Shown here: positions 35,382 to 46,500 of the stretch, piece by piece
Layout: each line of letters begins with the position of its first letter
How positions within the stretch are numbered: position 1 is the first letter of the stretch
DNA from: Thauera aromatica_A
Lineage (GTDB): Bacteria > Pseudomonadota > Gammaproteobacteria > Burkholderiales > Rhodocyclaceae
Length of the DNA stretch: 64,000 bases
Assembly (NCBI RefSeq): GCF_023093595.1
Contig: NZ_JALLIK010000107.1
Span: forward strand, 124,001 to 188,000
Direction of reading: 5' to 3'
Position numbers and translations under genes: made by a program
Notes under the pieces: generated by a model
Told to the model about the DNA's origin: nothing
Databases searched by the model: none
What the model saw: only the letters and a program-made list of their open reading frames with translations

Positions 35382-35891
35382 ATGAAAACGACCCATCGAC
35401 TCGCCGCGCTGCTGGGGCTCGCCGGCATGCTCACGCTCGGCGCCTGCGGGACCACCAGCGATCCTTACAACCCGGTCGGCGCCGGCTCCTCCAACCAGAG
35501 CAACGTCTATGCCGGATACGGCATCATCCATTCCATCGAACGGGTGAGCCAGGCCAGCGCGACAACCGGTACCAGCACCGGCATCGGCGGCACCGGCATC
35601 GGTCTGGGCACCGTCGCCGGAGCCGTCGTCGGCGGCGTCGTCGGTCATCAGGTCGGGAGCGGAAGCGGCAACACGGCCGCGACCGTGCTCGGTGCCGCAG
35701 GCGGTGCCTATATCGGCCACGAAATCGAAAAACGCCAGCAGCAGGACCGGCAGCACCAGACGGTGGACGCCTACAAGATCACCGTACGCATGGAAAACGG
35801 CGGCTATCAGGCCCTGATGCGGAGCACTGCCGACGACCTCAGGGTCGGCGACCACGTGCGGATCGTGAACGGCAGCGTCGAGCGCTATTGA
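35382..35891 (+). CDS. Glycine-zipper outer-membrane lipoprotein (SlyB-like)
   Basis: 169-aa lipoprotein. The signal peptide ends in LTLGAC, with C22 as the lipidation site. A Gly-rich 2TM zipper spans about 66-112 (GTVAGAVVGGVVGHQVGSG, GAAGGAYIGHEIEKR). A small soluble C-terminal domain reads YKITVRMENGG and VGDHVRIVNG. The family stabilises the envelope under stress. The ATG is preceded by GGAGAT. It is 90 bp downstream of the Lmo0937-like gene. Confidence 0.85.
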   Translation: MKTTHRLAALLGLAGMLTLGACGTTSDPYNPVGAGSSNQSNVYAGYGIIHSIERVSQASATTGTSTGIGGTGIGLGTVAGAVVGGVVGHQVGSGSGNTAATVLGAAGGAYIGHEIEKRQQQDRQHQTVDAYKITVRMENGGYQALMRSTADDLRVGDHVRIVNGSVERY

Positions 35892-36036
35892 TCTGCCGCG
35901 CTTTCCGCAACGTGCGCCAATGTGCCCTGACGTACAGACCGCCCCCGCGCCACCGGGCATCCTGTGTCCGACGTGACGCCGGAAACCCGGCTCCACGCTG
36001 CGCTCGATCGCCGAGGCAGATTTTCAGGAGACAGCA

Positions 36037-36225
36037 ATGAACAAGGATCAAGTCAAAGGCAGGATGAAAGAAGCGCAAGGCAAGGTGAAGGAAGTCACCG
36101 GCAAGGTCATCGGCAGCCAGCGCCTGGAAGACGAAGGCAAGATCGAGCAGGCCGTCGGCAAGGTCCAGGCCGGCTATGGCGACCTCAAGGAAGACATCAA
36201 GGATGAAATCAAGAAAGCCGACTGA
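36037..36225 (+). CDS. CsbD family stress-response protein
   Basis: 62-aa hydrophilic helical protein with the family start MNKDQVKGRMKEAQGKVKE and an internal repeat (KVIGSQRLEDEGK). CsbD-like proteins are general-stress induced; the molecular role is unknown. AGGAGACAGCA precedes the ATG. Confidence 0.92.
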   Translation: MNKDQVKGRMKEAQGKVKEVTGKVIGSQRLEDEGKIEQAVGKVQAGYGDLKEDIKDEIKKAD

Positions 36226-36265
36226 ACCCGCCTTTCATTGCAGGCTTTCATTGCAGGAGTAGACC

Positions 36266-36709
36266 ATGAACTACGAAGAACGCGACACCTATGGCATGTA
36301 CAAAGCCACCGCCGGCCTCACGCCGGGCCCCGCTACGGAGCGGGGACCCGGCCCCCACCTGATGGGCGCCGATACGCTGATCGGAAACGACGTCTACAAC
36401 CGGCAGGAAGACGATCTGGGCGAGATCAAGGAAATCATGCTGGACGTGCACAGCGGCCGCGTGGCCTATGCGGTGCTGTCCTTCGGCGGCTTTCTCGGTA
36501 TGGGCAAAAAACTCTTCGCCGTGCCCTGGAGTGCGCTGACCCTCGACACCGAGCACAAGCGCTTCGTGCTGGACATCGACAAGGAACGTCTCGCCAGCGC
36601 GCCCGGTTTCGACAAGGACCACTGGCCCGACATGGCAGACCCGGCATGGACGCAGTCGATCCATTCCTACTACCGGACCAAGCCGTATCCGGACGACCCG
36701 CGCCACTGA
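36266..36709 (+). CDS. PRC-barrel domain protein
   Basis: 147-aa protein. A PRC-barrel (about 34-110) is recognised from ADTLIGNDVYNRQEDDLGEI, the following IMLDVHSGRVAYAVLSFGG, and KKLFAVPWSAL. The C-terminal part is Trp/Tyr-rich. The family occurs in photosynthetic and stress contexts; the role here is unknown. GCAGGAGT precedes the ATG. Codons near residues 19-30 form a strong hairpin (36322-36352), described in the findings. Confidence 0.82.
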   Translation: MNYEERDTYGMYKATAGLTPGPATERGPGPHLMGADTLIGNDVYNRQEDDLGEIKEIMLDVHSGRVAYAVLSFGGFLGMGKKLFAVPWSALTLDTEHKRFVLDIDKERLASAPGFDKDHWPDMADPAWTQSIHSYYRTKPYPDDPRH

Positions 36710-36779
36710 GCGCAGATAAAGGCTGAACAGCAGGGCCGCGCCAATCTAACCGGCCGTCTAGCGACTCCGCTGTTCACCA

Positions 36780-36816
36780 CGGCCCCCGGGCTTGGGAGGA
36801 TGGCGCCCGGGGGCCG
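36780..36816. repeat. Perfect 12-bp hairpin of unknown role
   Basis: CGGCCCCCGGGC (36780-36791) and GCCCGGGGGCCG (36805-36816) flank a 13-base loop. The stem is very stable but is not followed by T residues on either strand. It lies 71 bp after the PRC gene in a 233-bp gap that shows no other feature. Confidence 0.6.
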
Positions 36817-36942
36817 GAACGCCCCGGAACCGGGACATGCGGCGCTGCGGCAGGTCCCGGCCGTGCGTTCCCCTGCGCTTGTAAAGCAGCGAAAGAGAGC
36901 GAACCGAAGCGACAGCACCCTGCAAGACAACAGGAACCAGGC

Positions 36943-38181
36943 GTGCCAACACAACTGCGCTGGCTAATCACCGAACTCGCCCGCCGCCTCTGGGTGCGGG
37001 CCAGCCTGTTCGCCGTCGCCGGCATTCTCACCGCAATCGCCGCGATCGCCCTCGCGCCGCTCATTCCCGCCGACTGGTCGGGCAAGATCGGCGCCGCTTC
37101 GATCGGCAACGTGCTGCAGATCCTCGCCTCGAGCATGCTCGCGGTGACGACGTTCTCGCTGGCGACCATGGTCGCCGCCTATGCCACCGCATCGAGCGCA
37201 ACGACGCCTCGGGTGGCCGAACTCCTGATCCAGGACAGCAGCGCACAAAATGCGCTGGCCACCTTCGTCGGCAGCTTCCTCTTCAGCCTGGTCGGCATCA
37301 TCGCCCTCAATGCGGGCGTGTATGGGGACAGTGGCCGTGTCGTGCTGTTCGTGGGCACGATCGGGGTCATCGCCATCATCGTCATCACCCTGCTGCGCTG
37401 GATCGATCTGCTGGCGCGTTTCGGACGCGTGGGCGATGCCATCGACCGCGTCGAGGCCGTCGCCGCCCATACCATGCGCGCGCGCTGGAAACACCCCTGT
37501 ATCGGCGGCCGAATGCGGATCGGACCGGCCCCGGCAGTAGCCTGCGTCGCAAGCACCAAGATCGGCTACGTGCAGCATATCGACGTGGCCGCGCTGGAGC
37601 GGATCGCCCGCCTGGGCGGCGGCGAGATCCATGTCGAGGCCCTGCCGGGCGACTTCGTCGACACGGTCGTGCCGATCGCCTGGCTCGACTTCGTCGCCGA
37701 CGCTGGAACGCTGCAGGCCGTGCGCGAGGCGTTCAATGTCGCCGCGCGGCGCTCCTTCGACCAGGACCCGCGCTTCGGCATCATGGTGTTGTCGGAGATC
37801 GCATCCAAGGCGCTGTCACCGGCGGTCAACGACCCGGGCACCGCGATCGCCACCCTCGCCTCCCTGGTGCGCGTTCTCGCCATCCTGGCCGAAGCCCGCG
37901 ACGAGGACAGCGAGATTTTCTATCCGCACGTGTTCGTTCCGCCGCTTGCCGTAGAGGATCTGTTCAACGATGCATTCTCGCCCATTTCCGAGTCCGGGGC
38001 GGGGACGCTGGCCGTGGGCATCCGGCTGCAGAAGACCCTGCTGTCGTTGTCCCGCCTCGGCCACCCGGCCTTCCAGGCGGCGGCGCGACAACAGTCGCAG
38101 CGGGCGCTGGGACGTGCCCGGCACACCTTGCCGCTGGCCGAAGACGTGGCCAGGCTCGAGCGCCTGGCAGCCAGGTTCTGA
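36943..38181 (+). CDS. DUF2254 family membrane protein
   Basis: 412-aa inner-membrane protein. Four hydrophobic segments lie in the first 160 residues (LFAVAGILTAIAAIALAPL, GNVLQILASSMLAVTTFSLA, LATFVGSFLFSLVGIIAL, VLFVGTIGVIAIIVITLL), followed by a soluble C-terminal half. ATASSATTPRVAELLIQDSSAQNALA and the later ALSPAVNDPGTAIATL are the DUF2254 signatures. The function is unknown. The start is a GTG at 36943 with AGGA ahead of it. Confidence 0.85.
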   Translation: MPTQLRWLITELARRLWVRASLFAVAGILTAIAAIALAPLIPADWSGKIGAASIGNVLQILASSMLAVTTFSLATMVAAYATASSATTPRVAELLIQDSSAQNALATFVGSFLFSLVGIIALNAGVYGDSGRVVLFVGTIGVIAIIVITLLRWIDLLARFGRVGDAIDRVEAVAAHTMRARWKHPCIGGRMRIGPAPAVACVASTKIGYVQHIDVAALERIARLGGGEIHVEALPGDFVDTVVPIAWLDFVADAGTLQAVREAFNVAARRSFDQDPRFGIMVLSEIASKALSPAVNDPGTAIATLASLVRVLAILAEARDEDSEIFYPHVFVPPLAVEDLFNDAFSPISESGAGTLAVGIRLQKTLLSLSRLGHPAFQAAARQQSQRALGRARHTLPLAEDVARLERLAARF

Positions 38182-38247
38182 CGGGCGCAGCACCCACGGC
38201 AACCCAGCGCACACGCCGTATCGAACAGCCCGGCGGCCCCTTCCGAG

Positions 38248-39696
38248 ATGACTGATCCGATCGTGAAACGCAATCTGCTCCACCCGCGGCCCGCAATGGC
38301 AGGCGGGCCGCGCGCGCTGGCCCGGCGCACGGGCGGGCTCCCGGCGATGAGCGCGGCGTTGGTACTGGCGGCCTGCAGTTCACTGCCGGTGATCGTGCCC
38401 GACATGGCGCTCCCGGCGGCGCCGGTGCAGATCGACGGACCCCACAGACCACTCTCGGCGGCACGCAGCCGCGAGATCCTGGCTCGCCTGCAGCGCGACA
38501 ACACGGCCGGCGACATCTTCGAGCGCCACCTCGCGGTCGAGCAGGCCGTCTCCGACAGCCCGCTGCTGGCCGGCAATCGCGTCCGCCTGCTGGAGGACGG
38601 CCCCGACGTCTACCGCGCCATGATCTCGGCGATCGGGGCGGCGCGCGACCACATCAACATGGAAACCTACATCTTCGAGGCCGACGAGGTAGGGCAGCGC
38701 TTTGCCGACGCGCTGATCGCCAAGCAGCAGCAAGGGGTGCAGGTGAACCTGATCTACGACAGCGTCGGCACCCTCGACACGCCGGCCGAGTTCCTTCAGC
38801 GCCTGCGTGACAGCGGTGTGCACACGCTGGAGTTCAACCCGGTCAATCCGCTGGCGGCCAAGGCAGGGTGGGCGGTCAACCAGCGCGATCACCGCAAGCT
38901 GCTAATCGTCGACGGCCGGACGGCATTTCTCGGCGGCATCAACATCAGCAGCGTTTACTCGGGCGGCTCGTTCAGCCGGCACTCGAAGCGCCGCCCGGAC
39001 GGCGCACTGCCCTGGCGCGACACCGATCTGCAACTCGATGGCCCGGTGGTGGCGGAATTCCAGAAGCTGTTCCTCGATACCTGGCAAAGGCAAAAGGGCG
39101 AACCGCTGGCGCAGCGCAAGTACTTTCCGCCGCTACCGCCGCAGGGCAAGGAGGTCGTGCGCGCCATCGGCAGTTCGCCCGACGATGCCTTCAGCCTGAT
39201 CTATGTGACCCTGCTGTCGGCGATCAACAGCGCCGAAACCGAGGTTCTGCTGACCAACGCCTACTTCGTGCCCGACCCGCAATTGCTCGGCGCGCTGAAG
39301 GACGCCGTATCGCGCGGGGTCGACGTCCGCCTGGTGCTGCCGGGCACCACCGATTCGGCGCTGGTGTTCCATGCCGGGCGCTCTTACTACGACGAGTTGT
39401 TGCGCAGCGGGGTGAAGATCTTCGAGCGGCGCAAGGCGCTGATGCACGCCAAGACCGCCCTGATCGACGGCGTGTGGTCGACGGTGGGCTCGACCAATCT
39501 CGACTGGCGCAGCTTCCTGCATAACGAGGAAGTGAACGCGGTCGTGCTGGGCACGGCATTCGGCGAGCGCATGCGCGCCGCGTTCGAACGCGACATCGCG
39601 GACTCCGAGCAGATCACCCTCGAACAATGGCGGCGGCGTTCGCTCGACCTGCGTGTGAAGGAGCTGTTCGGCCGGCTCTGGCAATACTGGTTGTGA
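38248..39696 (+). CDS. cls: Cardiolipin synthase-type phospholipase D family protein
   Basis: 482-aa protein with two HKD (PLD) motifs. The first is HRKLLIVDGRTAFLGG (H215, K217, D222) and the second is MHAKTALIDGVWSTVGSTNLD (about 399-419). It probably condenses phosphatidylglycerol into cardiolipin. Instead of the usual two N-terminal membrane helices it has a lipobox-like LVLAACSS near residues 38-45, so it may be a lipoprotein. The ATG at 38248 has no clear ribosome binding site; an ATG at 38296 would give a normal lipoprotein signal. It lies 66 bp after the DUF2254 gene. Confidence 0.85.
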   Translation: MTDPIVKRNLLHPRPAMAGGPRALARRTGGLPAMSAALVLAACSSLPVIVPDMALPAAPVQIDGPHRPLSAARSREILARLQRDNTAGDIFERHLAVEQAVSDSPLLAGNRVRLLEDGPDVYRAMISAIGAARDHINMETYIFEADEVGQRFADALIAKQQQGVQVNLIYDSVGTLDTPAEFLQRLRDSGVHTLEFNPVNPLAAKAGWAVNQRDHRKLLIVDGRTAFLGGINISSVYSGGSFSRHSKRRPDGALPWRDTDLQLDGPVVAEFQKLFLDTWQRQKGEPLAQRKYFPPLPPQGKEVVRAIGSSPDDAFSLIYVTLLSAINSAETEVLLTNAYFVPDPQLLGALKDAVSRGVDVRLVLPGTTDSALVFHAGRSYYDELLRSGVKIFERRKALMHAKTALIDGVWSTVGSTNLDWRSFLHNEEVNAVVLGTAFGERMRAAFERDIADSEQITLEQWRRRSLDLRVKELFGRLWQYWL

Positions 39697-39746
39697 GCAT
39701 GGCGTGCGGCCTCGCCCCGGAACCGGCCCGGCAGAGGCGCCGGCGC

Positions 39747-40448
39747 TCAGGCGAGCGCGCCGAACAGCGCCCCTGCAGCCGCGGTGATCGCCATCGCCAG
39801 GGCTCCCCACACGGTGAGCCGCCACGCCCCCCTCAGCACGCTCGCGCCCCCCACGCGCGCCGCGACCGCCCCCAGCAGGGCGAGGAAGGCGAGCGAGGTC
39901 GCGGCCACCGACGGAATCAGGTTTTGCATCGGCGTCAGCGCGGTCACGCCCAGCGGCAGCGCGGCACCGACCGAAAAGCTCGCCGCCGAAGCCAGGGCGG
40001 CCTGGAGCGGCCGTGCGCCAAGCGCATCGGTGATGCCGAGTTCATCGCGCGCATGGGCGCCGAGCGCATCGTGCGCCATCAGCTGCCCGGCAACCCGCTG
40101 CGCCAAGTCCGGGTCGAGCCCCCGAGCGACATAGATGGCGGCAAGCTCGCGCTGTTCCGCCACGGGGTCGGCCTCCAGCTCGGCATGTTCGCGCGACAGG
40201 TCGGCCTTTTCGGTGTCGGCCTGCGAATGCACCGAAACATACTCGCCGGCCGCCATCGACATCGCCCCTGCCACCAGCCCGGCGACGCCCGCCACCAGGA
40301 TGCTCTCCTTGCCGGCGCTGGCCGCCGCGACGCCGAGCACCAGGCTGGCGGTGGAAACGATGCCGTCGTTGGCGCCGAGCACGCCGGCGCGCAGCCAGCC
40401 GACGCGCTCGGTCCGGTGGTGCTCGCGGTGGCGGCGTAGCGATCTCAT
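39747..40448 (-). CDS. VIT1/CCC1 family iron/manganese transporter-like protein
   Basis: 233-aa membrane protein with five predicted helices. The N-terminal helix region LRAGVLGANDGIVSTASLVLGV and GAMSMAAGEYVSVHSQADTE are diagnostic of the family. The glutamate-rich middle (REHAELEADPVAEQREL) forms the cytoplasmic metal-binding domain. It is thought to move Fe2+ or Mn2+ out of the cytoplasm. The ATG at 40448 follows GGAGACCGAG. The gene is convergent with cls. Confidence 0.9.
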   Translation of the reverse strand: MRSLRRHREHHRTERVGWLRAGVLGANDGIVSTASLVLGVAAASAGKESILVAGVAGLVAGAMSMAAGEYVSVHSQADTEKADLSREHAELEADPVAEQRELAAIYVARGLDPDLAQRVAGQLMAHDALGAHARDELGITDALGARPLQAALASAASFSVGAALPLGVTALTPMQNLIPSVAATSLAFLALLGAVAARVGGASVLRGAWRLTVWGALAMAITAAAGALFGALA

Positions 40449-40589
40449 GGGCTCGGTCTCCGGGAGTCGATGTGCGCGTCCGGCGACGAAACCGCTCGGC
40501 AGCACGCCACAACACTACATGCCGGCGCCGCCCCTGTCGATTGGCCGCGGCTCTTACGGCGAGCGCACCACGGCAAGGCCGCGCCCCGT

Positions 40590-43500
40590 TCAGTCTGGCC
40601 GCGGCAGCGCCTGCAGCAGCGCCACCTCGACCCGATGTTCGCGGCCGTCATCCGTAAGCGCGATCACTCCGTCGGCTCGCAGCACGCCGTCGAGCCTGAC
40701 CTGCATCGCCGCACCCGCTTCCGCGTCGCCGGCGACAGCGCGCCGGACGGTGATGTAATACATCGTTTCCCCGTAGCGGTAATGGATGCCGAACCCCGGC
40801 CACTGCGCCGGCAGGCAGGGGGCGAAACGCAGCGCTCCGCCCGCGCGCCGGAGCCCCAGCAGCGACTCCGTGACGAGCCGGTACATCCAGCCGGCCGAGC
40901 CGGTGTACCAGCTCCATCCGCCGCGGCCGACGTGCGGCGCGAGGGCATAGACGTCGGCGGCAACGACGTAGGGTTCGATCTTGTAGGTCGCCACGCCCGG
41001 CGCCGAGCGCGCGTGGTTCACCGGGTTGATGATGCGCAGCAGTTCCCACGCACGCTCGCCTTCGCCGAGTTCGGCGAGGGCCATCGCCGCCCAGATCGCC
41101 CCATGAGTGTATTGGCCGCCATTCTCCCTGACCCCCGGCAGGTAGCCGCGGATGTAGCCGGGGTCCAGCTCCGACGTGTCGAAGGGCGGCCCGAGCAGCT
41201 GCACGATCCCATCCTCGCGCCGCACGAGGTGCGCGTCGACCGCCCGCATCGCGGTGCGCGACCGCGCATCGTCGCCGGCCCCGGAGAGCACCGACCAGCT
41301 CTGCGAGATCGAATCGATCCGGCATTCGGCGTTGGCTGCCGAACCGAGCGGCGTGCCGTCGTCGAACCAGGCGCGGCGATACCACTCACCATCCCAGCCC
41401 TGCGCCTCGATGCGCCGGCGCAATCCCGCCCCTTCGCCCCGGCAGAGCGCGGCGAAGTCGGCATCGCCGTGCGCCTGCGCCAGCGCGGCGAAGCGCCTGA
41501 GCACCTCATGCAGGAAGAAGCCGAGCCACACGCTTTCGCCCTTGCCCTCGATCCCGACGAGGTTCATGCCGTCGTTCCAGTCGCCCGAACCGATCAGCGG
41601 CAGGCCACGCTCGCCGAAGCGCAGGCCGTGGCGGATGGCGCGCACGCAGTGCTCGTAGAGGCTGGCGACGTCGGCCGAACGCGCCGGCAGGTCGTAGTAG
41701 GAATCCTCCTCCGGCTTCACCGGGCGGCCTTCCAGGAAGGGCGTCCGTTCCTCGAGCACGGCGCGGTCGCCGGTCGTGTGCACATAGCGGCACACCGCCA
41801 GCGGCAGCCACAGGTAGTCGTCCGAGCATTGCGTGCGCACGCCGCGGCCTACCGGCGGATGCCACCAGTGCTGCACGTCACCCTCCTGGAACTGGCGGCT
41901 CGCGCACAGCAGCAGGTGTTCGCGCACCAGCCCGGGCTCGGCGTGGACGAGCGCCATCACGTCCTGCAACTGATCGCGGAAACCGAACGCGCCGCCCGAC
42001 TGGTAATAGCCGCTGCGCGCCCATACGCGACAGGCTAGGGTCTGGTACAGCAGCCAGCCATTGGCGAGCACATCGACCGCGGGCTCGGGGGTTTCCACTT
42101 GCACCGCGCCGAGGGTGCGATGCCACTGCTGCCGCACCGCTTCGAGCGCCGCCGCCGCGGCCGCGGCGCCACGAAAGCGCCGCACGAGGCGGCCGGCGTC
42201 GCCGGCGTCGCGGCCGACGCCGAGGCGGAACACGATCTCGCGCGCCTGTCCCACGGCCAGGTCGACGCCGACCTGGATCGCCGCGCACGGGTCCAGCCCC
42301 GCCCCCAGCTTGCCGGACAGGCGCGCGCGCCGCAGGGCAGCCGGACTGCGCAGGCTGCCGTTGCGCCCGAGGAACTCGCGCCGGTCGCCGCTGAGCTTGC
42401 GCGTCGGTTCATCGACGTCGAAGAAAGCCACCCGCTCGGCAAACTCGCCATTGAACGGATTGCGCGCGCACAGCGCGCCGCTCCCGGCGTCGAGCTCGGT
42501 GCTGACGTGCATGGCCGATTTCGCCCGCAGATCGCCCAGCACCCACTCGACGTAAGCGGTCACAGACAACCGCCGCGGCCGCCCCGATTCATTGCGCACC
42601 TTCAGCAGCGAGAACTTGACCGCGGCATCGGCAGCGACGTACACCCACAGTTCCGAGGCGATGCCGTGCGCCCGCGTCTCGAACACGCTGTAGCCGAAAC
42701 CGTGACGGACGACATAGGGCACGGCGGCAGGCGCCGGCAGAGGCGTCGGCGACCAGAACTCGCCGCTCTCTTCGTCGCGCAGGTAGAGCGCTTCGCCGCC
42801 CGAATCGCCGACCGGGTCGTTGTTCCACGGCGTGAGGCGGAACTCGTGCGCGTTCTCGCTCCAGGTGTAGGCTCCGCCGCTCTCCGAGACGACCGTGCCG
42901 AAGGACGGATTCGCCAGCACATTCACCCAGGGCGCGGGGGCGAGCTGGCCCGGCGCCAGTCCAATGACGTACTCGCGGCCATCGGCGCTGAATCCGCCGA
43001 GCCCGTTGCACAGGATCAGATCACCCGGTAGCGACGCCCCCACCGGCGGGGGCATCGGATCGACGGGCCGGCTCGGCCTGAACGCCGGTTCGTGCACTTT
43101 CGCGGGCGGCCGGTGGTCGAGTTGCTCGGCGAGTGTACCGCGCTCGTCGGTGATCACGACACGCGCCACCGCCTGCAGCAGCACCCGATCCTCGTTGGCG
43201 ATCTGCTCGGCCAGGCGCACGAAGACCCCGCCCGGCCGGTCGATCACGCTCGTCCCGATGCCCGAAACGAGCAGGCCCATGATCTGCTCCTGCAGGTGCT
43301 GGCGGTAACCGGCGTGCTCCTCGTTCCAGATCACCAGGTCCACCGCCAGCCCTTTCATATGCCAGTAGGCATGGGCCTTCACGAGCTGGCGCACGAGATC
43401 GATATTGGCCGCGTCGCCGATCTGCAGCAGCACGATCGGCAGATCACCCGAGATGGCGTAGCCCCACAGCCCGGACTGGCCGCGGCGGTTGCCGATGAGC

Positions 43501-46500
43501 ACCGCGACATCAGCACGCAAGGCGGCGTCGGCGAAGATCACGCTGCTCGCCAGGCGGGCGTGGAGCAGCGCTTCGGCTTCGCTGGTGTCGATCTGACGCA
43601 ACACCACCTGGCTGTGGGTCCACGACATGTCGAAGACCCGGTCCGCACGATGCCGGTCCTGGTACTTGTCGATCAGGCACTCGGCCCGCTCGCGGCTATC
43701 GGCGATGCCCGAGACGACATCGATCATGGCTGACTGCTCCGGATTGAGGGTGAGGACACAGCGGATCGCAACGATCGGGTCGAGCACCGAGCCCTCGCTG
43801 TCGGACAGCGGCCCCGGTTCGCGCATCGCCCGCGGCGCGGCGGCGCTGCCGCCGCGGCCGATGAAGCGCAGGCGGTCGCTCTCGTAGGACAGGGCGCCGG
43901 GGGCCGCTCCCTCGATAGCGCCGCGCACTGCCATCAGGTGCAGCATCCAGGGCGCCCGCTCGCCGCGCGAGCGCGGCCGGCGGGTGCACAGGATGGCATG
44001 ACGTTCGCGCACGATCTCGGTGTGGACGAAGAGCTTGCTGAAGGCCGGGTGGAGGGCGTCCGCCGCCGGCGGCGCGATCACCACCTCGGCGTAGGTCGTC
44101 AGCTCGATCTGGCGGCGCTGGCGCGAGCGGTTGGTGATGCGGACCCGGCGCAGCTCGATATCGTCCTCGGGCGAGACCGCGATCTCGGTATAGGTCTCGA
44201 TTTCGCCCCCGCCCGTACTCCCTTCGGCGCCGCCCGCGTCCTCCCCCTGTTCGCCACCCCTGCCGCCCTCGCCGCCCAGGGTGTCGCGGCGGCGGAACTC
44301 GACCCGCCCCTCGGAGAAGATCGCCTCGTAGCACGCCGCACGCTTGAGCGTCGGTTGGTGGGCGGTCGACCAGAACTGCCCGCTCGCCACGTCACGCACG
44401 TAACAGAAGGCGCCCCAGTCGTCGCAGGTGCCGTCCTCGCGCCAGCGCGTGACGGCAAGCTCTTTCCAGCGGCTGTAGCCGCCCCCGGCATGGGTCAGCA
44501 TCACGTGGTAGCGGCCGTTGGACAGCAGCTGGACTTCCGGGGTCGGGGTGTCGGCACGATCGAAGCTGCGGACCGGCAGTTCGGCGGGCGCCGCCGCCGA
44601 ATGCATGTCCGAGAGCTGCGCGGTATGCGGGAACAAGGCCGTCGCCCGTGGAATCCGCTCCTGCAGCAGCAGCATCACCGCCTGGAACTGCCGATCCGAT
44701 GCGAACCGACGCTGCATCGGCCGATCCAGCAGGACGAAGGCCAGCGCGAGCAGGCTCATGCCCTGGTGATGGGCCATGAAGGAGCGCACCACCACGCTCG
44801 CCTGCCCGCGCCGCTGCCGTGCGGGGGTGTAGTCGACGGCCTCGAACAGGCCGAACCGGCCCATCAGCCCGGCATCGCCGAGCCGCTGCAGGTTCACGCA
44901 GGCCGCCTCGGGCGCCACCATCAGCGCCAGCGCCGACGCATAGGGCGCGACGACGAGGTCGTCGGCGAGGCCGCGCTTGAGCCCCAGGCCCGGCACGCCG
45001 AAGGCGCGGTACTGGTAGTTCAGCTGGACGTCGACCGCGTTGTAGGCGGACTCGGAAATGCCCCACGGCACGCCGCGCTGCCGCCCGTACTCGATCTGCC
45101 TCGCCACTGCCGCCTTGCAGGTGCGGTCGAGCAGTGTGTTGTCGTAGCCCGGCATCACCAAGAGCGGCATCAGGTACTCGAACATCGACCCGGACCACGA
45201 CAGCAGCACCGGCTCACCGGTGCTGCCGGTCAGCAAGCGCCCCAGCGCGAACCAGCTTTCCTGCGGCAGCCGGCCCTGCGCGATGGCGACGAAGGCGCTC
45301 AAGCGCGCCTCCGAGGCGAGCAGGTCGTAGTAGCTGGCATCGGCCCGCCCCTCGGTGACGTTGTAGCCGATGGCGAGCAGATGGCGCGTGGGATCGAACA
45401 GGAATTCGTACTCCATCTGCGCCAGCGCGCCGGCCTGCCGCGCCAGGCTTTCGATCGCCGCCAGGCGCGCCCTGGCACGGGCACTGCCCTCGGCGACCTG
45501 GCGGTGAAGCTCGCCGAGCCAGACGCGCTGCGCGGTGTCCGTCGCGGCCTCGAGCCGGCGGCCGATGGCCGGACACCACTCCCGGTCCAGGCCCGCGAGG
45601 GCGCGCAGGCTCGGAATCGGCGCCTCGAGGACGAAATCGTCGCCCCCCGCCGCAGCATCGTCCGCCGCCCCGACCGGTGCCGACTGCAGCGCCAGCCACG
45701 GCGCGAGGAAATCGACTTCTTCCAGCGCCTCACTGCACTGGCGGACGAGCGCCTGGGCCCAGTCGTTCGGTTCGCTGTCGGGCGCGTGCCCTTCCCTGAC
45801 CAGGAGGCTGTCTGCCGGCAGGGGAACGAGTTCGGCGGCGGCCGTCGCCAGCCGCAGCAGGGCCGGGCGCAACGCCGCCAGGGTGCCCACCGGCGCCGCG
45901 GCCGCGGACGCCAGTTCCCGCCTGAACGCCGCCAGCGGTTCGGCCGCGATGCCGTCCGCATCGGCGACGATGGCGAAGGTGTCGCTCAGGCCGTCGACCA
46001 GGCGCGCCGGCAGGATGGGGTCGTCGGCCAGCGCGAGCAGGCCCGCGCGCAGGGTGAGGAGGTGACCGGCAAGATTGCCGCTGTCCACCGTCGAGATGTA
46101 GAGCGGCGGCAGCGGCAGCAGCGTGTGCGTGTCGTACCAGTTGTAGAAGTGGCCGCGGTGGCGCGCCAGCATGCCCATTGTGCGCAAGGTGTTCGCGGTG
46201 CGCTCGGCGAGCCGGCCGACCGTCAGGTAACCGAAGTCGTAGGCGGACAGGTTCGCCAGCAGCGCCAGGCCGATATTGGTGGGCGAGGTGCGATGCGCGA
46301 CCCGGGCGACGCGGTACTCCTGGAAGTTGTCCGGCGGGAGCCAATGGTCCTCCGCGCCGACGAAGGTGTCGAAGAAGGCCCAGGTCCGGCGTGACAGCCC
46401 ATGCAGGAAGAGCTTCTGCCCGGCCGTCAGCCGCGCCGAGCGGCGCACCAGCGGCCGGCTGATCCACCACGCGAGCGCGGGCGAGGCGAGCCACAGCAGC

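Noticed and set aside
36780..36816. Intrinsic terminator after the PRC-barrel gene
   Set aside because: The stem is perfect but no T-run follows on either strand.
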